NCBI GenBank assembly: GCA_944472135.2
Contig: OX235265.1
Coordinates: forward strand, 59,345,112-59,409,111
Length of the DNA: 64,000 nucleotides
Origin: Trichobilharzia regenti
Taxonomy: Eukaryota > Platyhelminthes > Trematoda > Strigeidida > Schistosomatidae
Direction: 5' to 3'
The notes under the pieces were generated by a model. It saw nothing but the letters and a program-made list of their open reading frames with translations, was not told the DNA's origin and searched no databases. A program made the position numbers and the translations under genes. Below, one piece after another: positions 1 through 10,000 of this stretch (position 1 is its first letter; each line of letters starts with the position of its first letter).

Positions 1-1498
1 CCTTTAATTCCTAGGGGAACAAAGGGCTTCAGCTGCGCATCTCCATTGCCTTCGGTTTTCTGCCAACTTTTTCACCCCGCTCCAAGTCTGTCCACACGCT
101 TTCATCTCCTCCTCACATGACCTCCTCCAAGTCACCCTTGCACTGACGACCAACTCGCTGCCCGCTTCCCTTTCGGGTTCCACTTGAGCGATGGCTTGTC
201 TAGTGATGTCACTTGACGGTTTCCTCAGAGTATGGCCAGCCAATCCATCTCCATTTCTTCCTGCCTATTTGTTTCACAATCTGTTCCTGCTGTGTTGGTT
301 CGCTCATTTCCAGAGATCCCTGTTGCTGATCTTTTCTGGCCGGCCATCTGAGCGAAGACAACTGTTGATGAAGGTATGTAGTTTGTTTGAGATGCTCTTT
401 ATGACGCACCAAGTCTCCGATCCGTATAGTAGCACTGACTTTACATTGGAGTTGAAAATCCGGATCTTATTTTTGACACTAAGTGCTGTTGACCTCTACA
501 CACACTTAAGGGTAATGAAAGCCTGTCTTGCTTTTCCGATTCTGGCTTTGATATCCTCATCAGTTCCGCCTGTAGTTGAAACGATGCTTCCTAGGTAGGT
601 GAAGGAGGCTGTTTCTTTCAGGTTCCTCCCATTTATGCTGATTGTTGTCTGTTGTTGTTGCTGTTGGTGTTGGCCAAGAATCTTCACCAACTTTGTTTTA
701 TCTATGCTCGCTTGAAGTCCTATCTTTGATGCTTCTTCTGACAGCTTGTTGCTTTTCACCTGATATCTGTGGTCGGCCTGCAAAATTTGGGCTACCGTTA
801 TCCATGCTGAAAATTCCATACTTGTACCAAAAATACAGTGTGGAATCAAGCTGTAAATCAAAAATAAATAAAAAAAATAAAAAATATCTTCCAGTTTGTG
901 GGAAATCAGACATATATTATCGATGAAGTCCAGATCCTCTAAGTTCTTTGTGTGAGTCCATTTTATGCCTTTTTCCTCATTGCCCGTTGTCTGTCTCATT
1001 ATCCAATCTACTGAAATCAGGAAGATCATTGGCGATAGTAGACAGCCTTGTCTCACTCCCGTCCTCACTTCATAGGCTTCCGTAAGTTTCCCGTTGTGGA
1101 TTACTTGGCATGCAGCATTGTCGTATAGCTGTTGGATGAGATGTATAATTGTCGATGGCACCCCGTAGTAGCGAAGTAGCTTCCAAATCACCTCTCGATC
1201 GACGCTGTCGAAGGCCTTTTCAAAGTCGATGAAGTTGAGATAGAGAGATAACTGCCATTCGAAGCTTTGTTCAATGATGATCCGTAGAGTGGAGATTTGA
1301 TCAATACATGATTTTTGATTCTCCTGAATCCGGCCTGTTCCGGTCGAAGTTTTTCATCCAGGGTTTGTTTGATTCTCTCCAGGATGATGCGGCTTAATAT
1401 TTCGCTTGGGATGGACAGGAGCATAATTTCGCGCCAGTTTTTGCATTGACTTAAGTCTCCTTTCTTTGGTAGTTTGAATAAGTATCCTTTCTTCCAAT
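1..1498 (-). mobile_element. RTE-like non-LTR retrotransposon (family A), 5'-truncated, broken
   Basis: On the minus strand the remains of a reverse transcriptase run from about 1498 to 1. Visible blocks are LVKLP-type palm sequence near 1470 (KLPKKGDLSQCKNWR), RPEQAGFR near 1340, TGVRQGCLLSP near 1050 and a decayed catalytic box LDFIDN near 920 (FADD-type motif with the first Asp context lost). A C-terminal block TYLGSIVSTTGGTDEDIKARIGK lies near 560 and a Trp/Arg-rich tail ends near position 1. Several frames are needed, so it is not a gene. A SINE splits it at 757-886. The same family recurs at 19.4-23.9 kb and 30.8-36.3 kb. RTE/SR2-type placement is inferred from motif spacing only. Confidence 0.85.
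757..886 (+). repeat. SINE S1, head-truncated copy with A-rich tail
   Basis: This segment matches the body of the tRNA-derived SINE found complete near 63.1 kb. It starts at the GATATCTGTGGTCGGCC block, runs through a TGCAAAATTTGGGCTACC block and a GTGTGGAATCAAGCTG block, and ends in an A-rich AAATAAATAAAA tail. The tRNA-like head is missing. It interrupts the reverse transcriptase of the RTE-like copy around it, so it inserted later than that element. Confidence 0.75.
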
Positions 1499-1837
1499 GA
1501 TCATTACTTTGTGCTTAAATTTTCATATTTGCCAACAGTGAATACTAATGTGTATTCAAACCTTGACCAATCCATACAAATGGTGAGCTAAGCCTGGTGT
1601 ATATACACGAACGGTGTACTTGTTTTTTTATTCAGAAAAAACTACTTAGTCAACTTTTCCTACATAAAAAAGTAAATGAAGCTAAGAGGTATTAGATTTT
1701 CCAGGTCATTACATAAGCTCATTTGAAAACCCATGTGCTCATCTGTTAAATAAGGGTAATTAAGATATAACTGTGAATGATAACGTGGAAATTAAAATTC
1801 GCAGAATGTAGTAGGGATTTGTAATAGTTATCATACT

Positions 1838-2105
1838 ACTGTGGCGTGTACTACTGATAAGATTAATCGGTAGTACATGAAGAGACATTCATCGGCATAA
1901 AAACATCAAATAACAGGGAGGTAGATTTGATGTCAGAGGAAGAAAATTATTCAGTATCGCGGAGATACATGGAAGACGCGAAAGGAATACAAAGAAACAC
2001 AATATGAAGGAAGGCCAGAAGTAGTACAATACGGAAGATCTGTGCAAATTACGATATGAAGATAAGGTGTACATAACTTGATTATATAGAGATACCAAAT
2101 TTCTA
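1838..2105. repeat. Unclassified dispersed repeat R1, copy 1
   Basis: About 260 bases resemble 56813-57075 in the same orientation. Shared blocks are TACTGATAAGATT, GACATTCAT, AAAAACATCAAATAACGG-like, GATTTGATGTCAG, GGCCAGAAGTAG, CGGAAGATCTGT and GTGTACATAA. The left end carries a short palindrome around TACTGATAAGATTAATCGGTAGTA-like sequence. No coding potential or RT motif was seen. The family is unknown. Confidence 0.7.
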
Positions 2106-3187
2106 ATAAACGTCCTGTTACCAAGTGCCTTGTCTTCTACGGCTACATTACCACTAATGGGAAAATACTTATATGATCGAAATAAACAAGTAACCTAATG
2201 ATCAGTGTTTGCGCCAGTCAATATCAGAACTAAACCTAGTAATTGTATATGTTTTAATGTATTTGCAGATTATTCTGCACTGTACTATTAGAATTAGAAT
2301 ATAGAAGATGGTGCTAAAGTCTACAGTATCGCTGAATCACAGGAAGCCAACACACACACACAAGTACACAAAGAGAATCTGGATATTGCTAAAAAAAATT
2401 CAGTTGGGCTGAGCATTGCGAAGAAAACCAGTTGAATCGAAGACCTACATGGATTGATCTGAGACAGACTGTTATTCAGTGACAATCGCATGATAAAAAT
2501 ATAAATAAAGTAAAAACTCTTTTGGTAATCATCCATTCTTCTCTTTCGTCTACTTTTGTGTACTATGTAGAGGGTGGAGACTTGAACTGTCGCACTTTTG
2601 TGCAAAGTTCCATGCTGAAACTCAACTAGTCAGATAAGTTTAGTTAATAGTAGCACACAGTGATATAGCGTTAATAACTGGACTACTATTTATCGCTGAT
2701 AAATTATATCAATATATTTACACAACTTTTTCACCTGCTTCAAACAGATTTACACCCTCCTGATTTCTAATGCAATTTTCCATGAATATGGAATTGGTGT
2801 CGTGTCACTTCAAACTTACATATTGGATGTTACATTCAACGGTCATTTTCCCTCTCCCTCTTTCCACCTAACTATATTACAGTTAAATGCTTTCAACCTT
2901 TCCCACTCTACTGTGCAATTATATCTAAATGCAAGCAAACCAATGATGTAACTTTTTTCTGAATTATTTAACTTAGGAGGGTCAATTATTCTAGATCTAG
3001 TTACACTTTTATGTTCTCATAATCTAGCTCATCGTGACCTACTGGTTCGGATGTTCAGAAGATTTCAATATAGCGAAACTACTTATTCGGACATCTATAA
3101 AACACAAAGTAATTGAGCAAAGAATATCCTTTTCGATAATTTCCTATTCTGGTTCTACAATTATATATGACTTAAAATACGTAGAAC
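2106..3187. other. Non-coding stretch without recognised features
   Basis: AT-rich sequence with short spurious ORFs. Around 2560-2625 there is a weak match to the family B 3' terminus (a GCACTTTTGTGCAAAGTTC-type block), suggesting a decayed tail. No exon of the CNOT11-like gene was recognised here. Confidence 0.5.
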
Positions 3188-3881
3188 ATTCTAGAATAGT
3201 AGTCAATAACAATATTAGTGTTTTTTAAGTAATATTTAAATATTAAATATGTATAATATTTAAATAAATAATAATAATGATGTTCGGAAATTTGACGAGA
3301 AACACGCCTAATTGTAAGGCCTATGTAACTGGCTTCACAGGGGCAGTTAAATTGGTGAATACATATGGAAGAGGAGAAATTAGGCAGTTTATCTTTTACT
3401 CCCGAAGGTAAAAGATGAGTGGTCTTGAAGAAACAGCGTAATTCTGAACATTGTCCTGTATGGTTAAGTAAAGGTCGAAGAAAATCTATTCATAGCGCTA
3501 TTCTGTCTCATCTTGTGGAAACAGAACACAAGATTGATGTTAACCAGGTTTTCAGAATCATTTACTGCATACCAACAAATCCTAACTTCACCTTAAGAGT
3601 TTGTTTACTAGATATTGCTGAGGCTGGCTGTTGGGACTCACATTATGAAGCCTAATTTGTGCGTCCAAAAGAAGTTAGTCCAGACATTATCTTTACCTTG
3701 ACCATCTAGTTTTGAATGATTCTAAATTTTTGTGGAGTTTTCCTAATTTTAGTTGATATTCTATTTGCTATTATATCTTATTATTATTTAAGCATCTTTA
3801 GTGAAGTGTAACCGCATTGATCATACTTTACAAATCGATATTATTTAGAAAACACTAATATTGATATTGACTACTATTCTA

Positions 3882-3885
<4 letters not shown>
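3188..3885. repeat. Inverted-repeat arms flanking a PLE remnant
   Basis: Arms at about 3188-3235 and 3838-3885 are near reverse complements: ATTCTAGAATAGTAGTCAAT at the left and ATTGACTACTATTCTAGAAT at the right, continuing inward through an AATATTAGTGTTTT block. They enclose the minus-strand PLE fragment. A TA microsatellite follows directly at 3883-3914. Confidence 0.8.
3270..3700 (-). pseudogene. Penelope-like element remnant, GIY-YIG endonuclease part
   Basis: Minus-strand translation gives ICIHQFNCPCEASYIGLTIR followed by RVSRQISEHH. This is the CxC...YIG.T.R...EH pattern of PLE C-terminal GIY-YIG endonucleases, and it matches the same region of the PLE at 58.5-60.7 kb (YQLDCSCGASYMGRTIRQVY). 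Upstream (toward 3660) the residues KDKLPNF also match. The RT domain is absent. Stops downstream of the motif show it is dead. Confidence 0.8.

Positions 3886-3914
<29 letters not shown>
3883..3914. repeat. (TA)n microsatellite
   Basis: Uninterrupted TA dinucleotides directly after the right inverted-repeat arm. Confidence 0.95.
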
Positions 3915-3916
<2 letters not shown>

Positions 3917-3974
3917 AATTTGCAACACAGAAACATAACTTTACAGAGAATGAACGACTTAAAGCATAACTTAC

Positions 3975-4054
3975 TCATCTCGTTTAGGTGATGTAATTAG
4001 TAATTGTAAAACCTCAATTGCAATCACTGGATTACGATTAACAAGATTTGGTAG
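3975..4054 (-). CDS. CNOT11: CNOT11-like exon (start of DUF2363-type domain)
   Basis: 80 bp between acceptor TTTGACAG and donor GTAAGT. It starts in phase 0 and leaves two bases over. The translation LPNLVNRNPVIAIEVLQLL then ITSPKRD is the family's hallmark LVENNPLVAIE-type block. The continuation is not found in the remaining 3.9 kb. Confidence 0.85.
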
Positions 4055-7000
4055 CTGTCAAATAAAGATACAGTAGAATAGACGAGAGAGAAAATAAATA
4101 ATAAACATAAATATTATCTTATATAGTTATGTGAAATACGTAAAGCTATGGAATAAACCTCTTCATTTGTACATTCTCCAGAGTGAGCAAATAAAGAGAA
4201 CCGATTTATAGTCGTAAAACAAGAGTCCATTAATTAATTAATCGAAACCAACTGGTTAAAAAGCTGATTGTTAAATTCAGAATAACGTCAATTTACTGGA
4301 GAAGGTGAATTTATGACATGTTTATTTGTAATGTTTGGTTAGACAGCAGAATGCTCGCCAATCACGCATGTGGTGAAGGTTCGAATCCCTGCCGACGTAC
4401 ACTTAAGCCTAGATTATTTATTCGACAATAAGTTCGGTGAAGAGGGCAGCATGTGTGTGCGACTAGCAACCCCATCCTGTAAATAACAACTCCACTGCTA
4501 CTGAAACTTCAAAGCTAAAGCTTAAAGCTCTATGTTCCACTTAGAAAGCAAAGGAATCAATGATTATTTGCAGTGGATGTTTGCAAGCAGTGACAAGATT
4601 CAATTTAGATAATATTTTGAGCAAAAACACTCCTTGTAATACACTTTAAAGAAACATAAACTGGTTTTCGTTTTCCTTACTGAGAAATGATTCACAATCA
4701 TGGAATCAACTACAATATAGCGAAGTATAATGAAACCTTTATAACTCATTAATTAACTATCTAAATTAGGGAAGAAATAAAAAGTGTACAGAAATGCCCC
4801 CTCAATGATGATAAAAATATTCTATGAAATTTAAGACGGAGAAAATAATCCTCATTCTGAAGTTTTCTCGATTAGAATATGTGATGATTTAACGAACCTC
4901 TACAAATTCCACCCCGTCATACACACTGAACTGAAATGCTGAGTTGTCTTGGTATTTTTAAGTGCTGGAGACTCAACTGATTTAAAAGTAAATTCTTGGT
5001 CATGAACTGACAATAGTTAGAAAACCACTGAAAACTGAGGCGCACTGCTGGACAGCTGTTTCGCTGTAGTGGGGGACTCATCATCAGTGCACATGCATGA
5101 TCCCGTCAGGTAATGATATCAGAGTCTTCAGGATACAAGGGTTACTAATGAATCGAAATCCAATGGTCCATGAACATTAACTTTCATCGATTTGCAATTT
5201 GTCATCGGCGGATACCCGTTGTCACACACACAACTCAAAGAACACTCCACCGTTCGCTACTTCTCAAGTACTGGCTAATGTTGATTCGCGGTGAAATATA
5301 CCATGAACCCAAAGTATTTTTATTGATAAACGAATTTTTTCCTATATAAACCAAATTACTGAATAACAAAATTATTAAACGCTTTTAAACCAAGTCACTA
5401 AACCTATATTACACATGTATGGAGAGTAAGGGGAGAATACATAAAATAGCTGAGGCTTAACAGTCAATATACAAGCTATCGAGTTCACGTGCTAAAAATG
5501 ACCATTCCACTAGGTAAGTCATGGATGGTCTTCAATATGAAACTTCACCAAGTACCGTCAATTTAAAAGGTAAGGTAATTAATGCAACACTGCTGTACCT
5601 TAATTGGCATTACATGTCACAAAACAATCAACAAATTATAATTCCAAACATAATTTACGCGTAATTTTACCTCGACTGGATACTACGTAGCAACTAATGT
5701 CATACGTCTAGTGTTTTGTTTGGTACAGACTGAATCCTATCAGTCAGGTTTGTAATGTAGACAGCAGACAGAATTCAGTCTGCTCCAAATGTAGTGTCCA
5801 ATCAAAGTATCCATTACAGTCATAGAGGAGGTCAATTACGAGCTCAAATAGCCTAGTGGTAACGTTCTTGATTGGAATACCGGGTTCGAATCTCAGAAAG
5901 GACATGAGTTTCTTCAAAGCTGCAGATACGCCTTGCTGACTGACGAGTGCCAACTAGCACGAAACCTAGGTTTAGGGCTTCCTTATTCATCACTGATGAA
6001 AACAGCATTATCCTATTTAGTATAATAATAATAATAATAACAATAGCTGTATTATGCACAATAAGTTTACACAATATGCACAATTTTCAGCGTAGTTTAT
6101 TGAATCTAGCAGTTATTTTAGCAGTTTCAAGTAAAACACCCATCTCCAGTGCATCATGTAACTCAGCGATGTTAGATCTGAAAAATAAAATATTCCACTA
6201 CGGTATTTTTCTTTGGTGCCACAGAAATGCTCAACGATAGGCTGCAAACCAATTAAAAATGTGCACGAGTACATTTGGAGACACACGCATTATAACAACA
6301 AGGACTAAAGAAAATAAGATGCATTATCTTGGATGGTAATTCATGTAGCCCCATAGATTCAAGCAGGCCCCAGTGAGTATACTTATTTAGTGGCTACAGT
6401 ACTCAAAGTATCAAACTGTTTACCGACGGTTAGTAAAAGTTATCCGTACGAACTGGATCAAATCAGCAGTATCGGAAGTATGCGTTGAAGATGTTGCCTA
6501 GTAGGGCAATGAAAGCTTTGCAAATAAACTATCCAGCTCAGAGAAGACAGCTACATCAAAATAAACAATAAATCTAATAAATAAAAGACAAATTTAGCGA
6601 AGAAAATTTTCTCTATCGATGAAATCATCTTCAGAGGCTGTACAATCCAATAAAAATACAATTAGCTTACTATCTACTTACAATTTCCGCGGTAATCCCA
6701 ACGCTATGAATAACATTTGGATTATCTTTAATCGCTTGTACAATAGTGTGTTGTTGTGACTGAGTTAATGTAGATGCCATTGCTGTTGCGATTAGTTGAC
6801 GCAGCTGTAAAACAAAAAAGAAATTCCCAAAATAGATTTTAAAAAATTATTGATGAATAAACTTTGAAAATTAATTATAAGTAGTCTAAGTTAAATTATT
6901 AGTCCTCCTTATCTCATGTCTCATAACCGGAAAGGAATATACTCATACAAGGAAAAAATATGCAAATTCACCCTCATTAATACGTCAAACATAAATCAGT

Positions 7001-10000
7001 ACACGGGTTCAACTTAAATATTTCATATACTACGCAAAGAAAATACTTGTTTGATAGATAACAGAGGAATCCACAACATGTGTCACCAGCAACTCAATAT
7101 CAAGGTTCAACAAGACTTCGCTTCTCCCACCCCCACCCCTGAAATACCCTGGCTTGGACTACTCAACAACGTCGTTAGCGCATATATATATATATATATA
7201 TACCCAGCTAGATATTCAAAAATTAATTTTCACAAGAATACTGAATTGTTGTGCATTTTACTCCTCTCTAGCATATTAAATACTAGAAGAAATACATATT
7301 ATCTTTAAATAAATTGTAGTCTAATTATCCACAAAAAAATTTCTATGAATCAGACTAAGAGAAACATTTATTCAATGAGAATTGATGATGTTACTCAGTC
7401 AAGTTTTCAAAGCCAATGAATCACATCTCCAATTACCATTTAGTTAACAACTGATCAACTACAACTATAAACTACTGATTGGTTGGGATGAGTAGTTGTC
7501 TACCACTCAAATCCACCAGCGCGAACACTATTACTCAGAGGAGATGCAAGTAAATCCAGATGACGAGAACCAGAGGGGACGAAATAAGCATACTGGATTC
7601 CACTGCTAATCACTATCAACCACGTTACCAAAAGCTATTATTAAATTCAACAGACTGAAAATGATGAAGAGATTTGGACATTTTAATAGTTTTTTGTCCA
7701 AATAGCTATAAACGAACACTAGTCAAGACTCTGTACTAAAGAGCTGGGAGAATATACTCTGCGGAGAAATTAAAAGAATTTAAGATTCTTGAAAAGATGC
7801 TGAAAAACAACAGTTATTCTCAGAGATTCATTAACAAATATGGAAGATGGGAAGGCTCAAACACCAAACAAATCAAAGTGGAAAAAAGCCTGTCTTCATT
7901 CAACTCAATTTTAAGGGTGAAAATATTGCAGCGATAGTCAACAGAAGACCGAGTACTTTACTAGCCAGAGTATCCTGAAACTAAGTTGGTTTCAATCTAT
8001 CGAACAACATGCTCTTTGGTGCAGTCAAAAGTCGACAGATACCCTTCTCATTTCAACCCCAACTGTGTATACAAATTTACGTGTATCTGCGGGAGCAGTT
8101 AGATTGGGAGAAAAGAAGAAAGGGTACACGTTCAATTCTCTGGACATATACCGAAAAGCCTACGTTTTAAAGGAACAAACGTTTACAACAGTTCTATTAC
8201 CAGGCGTCTCCTTGATACCAGTCATGAAGTGGAAACTGCAAAATTCTTTAATATCATCAGTAGACAAAAGAGCTCAATTCTCCTCAAGTTTGCAGAAGCG
8301 ACCTCTACCAAACACCTGAAACGCGATTCATATGTTCAGAAAGAATCAGTTATCAGTTTTTCCTTGCTCTGGTAACTGGATGTCTTTATTCTCTCTTTCA
8401 TTTGATTACGTAATATTTGGCTTTAACCTCAACCCCCTTGATATATAGTCTCTTGTTTCTATGATATGAGTTGAACTCAGTACATTGTTACCTAATTTAT
8501 TAGTTACTCATCATCTTACGCAACTCCTTTACCAACATATGCATACACTTACCTTGTTTAAACTTGAACCCCCTGTGCAAAAACTATATAAGCGTAATTT
8601 CCTGAGCACTGTCCAGAACCTCCTATCAACTGACATCATGTAAAATTTGCAAGTATGTTAAAACCTATCTGTACATAAACTTCACAATCTATTTAGGCTG
8701 TAAGCAGCTGATGAGAAGCCAAAGAAATAAATAATGGTACCATATTATTCCGCAAAATCTCTATGTTCTTGCTTTATTCAGATTCGGATGTAATTTCACT
8801 AAAAGACGATATCGGTCAGGTAAATACATTTGATTATCTAATGTGATTGTTTTACCAATTGACGCTTACCACTTCTCTACATTGATTTTGGAATCATGAT
8901 AATCTCCAATGGACACATTAACTTCAGTGTTGATAATAAGTCCATTTCCTATCGAGCCTTGGGTGTAGGGAGATTGAGATGAAGCCATCTCCCGATTTCA
9001 GGCATATCAATTTTATTATGTAACGGAAGTTGATTTTACAAATATGGGCTGTGAATAAAAACCTGTAACAGATATTTGCATGCTAATTAATCTACAGAAA
9101 TCCAGAAAAGATTCCCATTAAATTAGGAAGAAGCGAACAACTATGTAAATTAATTTCTATGAATTAAAGTCAGGGAGGTTTGTTGTAATACTCGGGGATC
9201 CTGCTAAGCTTCAGATAGCTATGTGTATGCATATTTCAAACAGTTTTAGAAAAAAATGATCTCCAAACCTACTAAATATTGTCAACAAAAATGAATAAAA
9301 AAGAAAAGAATAACTGACTTGAAAACTACCTCAACTGTCATATTGACCAACTCCACACTGCTATTCCAATGGAAATCATGTTCCACAATATCAGGATTAA
9401 GCCAGATAAGTTCTTCGCACCAACCATAAGTAGGTCTAGATTTCTTTGCTGAGGATTTCTTGTCTACAGGAATAGCACCAATGTCTGTATGAATAGGAGA
9501 TTCAAACTCTTCATCTAGATCATATAAAATCTTATCAATTCCTTGAGGACACGGTAATAAAGGTGGAGCAACACGAAGAAATTCGGGATATATATTATTT
9601 CGACAACTCAATGGTTCACCACGAGCCAATAATGAGTCCAAACACTGACGTTGTAGGTCTGCTGTATTGGATGAATCAACTGTACCAGCTTTATGTAAAT
9701 GAAAAGAAGACCTATAATTGTAAAAATTGAGGCAGTAAATGTGAAAAATGGTTGACGCGGCAAGAAAAGGGTGACTACAAACATCCATGGTTAACAGTAA
9801 AAATGAGAAAGACTCATACAGCTTTTAAGTAAACAGTAAACACTAACTGATCCCCTTCCTCACATCCTAAATCTGTTAAAACTTAAAACAATTCCTACCA
9901 ACATTCCAAAGGAAACTTATTATGTGTGCCAGATTCAAACGTGCTTATTAACAGGACTGTTATGTCAGTACTCAAGACAGCGGAATCGAATTCTCACACT

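Noticed and set aside
3883..3914. TA repeats as CRISPR-like or regulatory arrays
   Set aside because: Plain dinucleotide microsatellites. No spacer structure exists anywhere in the window.
6085..6170. Possible minus-strand terminal exon (IAELHDALEMGVLLETAK)
   Set aside because: It lies between two CNOT11 exons that join in phase without it, and it does not match the family.
5947..6240. 97-codon open frame over the (TAA)n tail
   Set aside because: It reads through a SINE tail and low-complexity repeat, with no domain.
7555..7590. Possible hammerhead core (GATGACGAG ... GGACGAAATA)
   Set aside because: The CTGATGA box is wrong and no stem III or cleavage triplet is in place. Likely chance.
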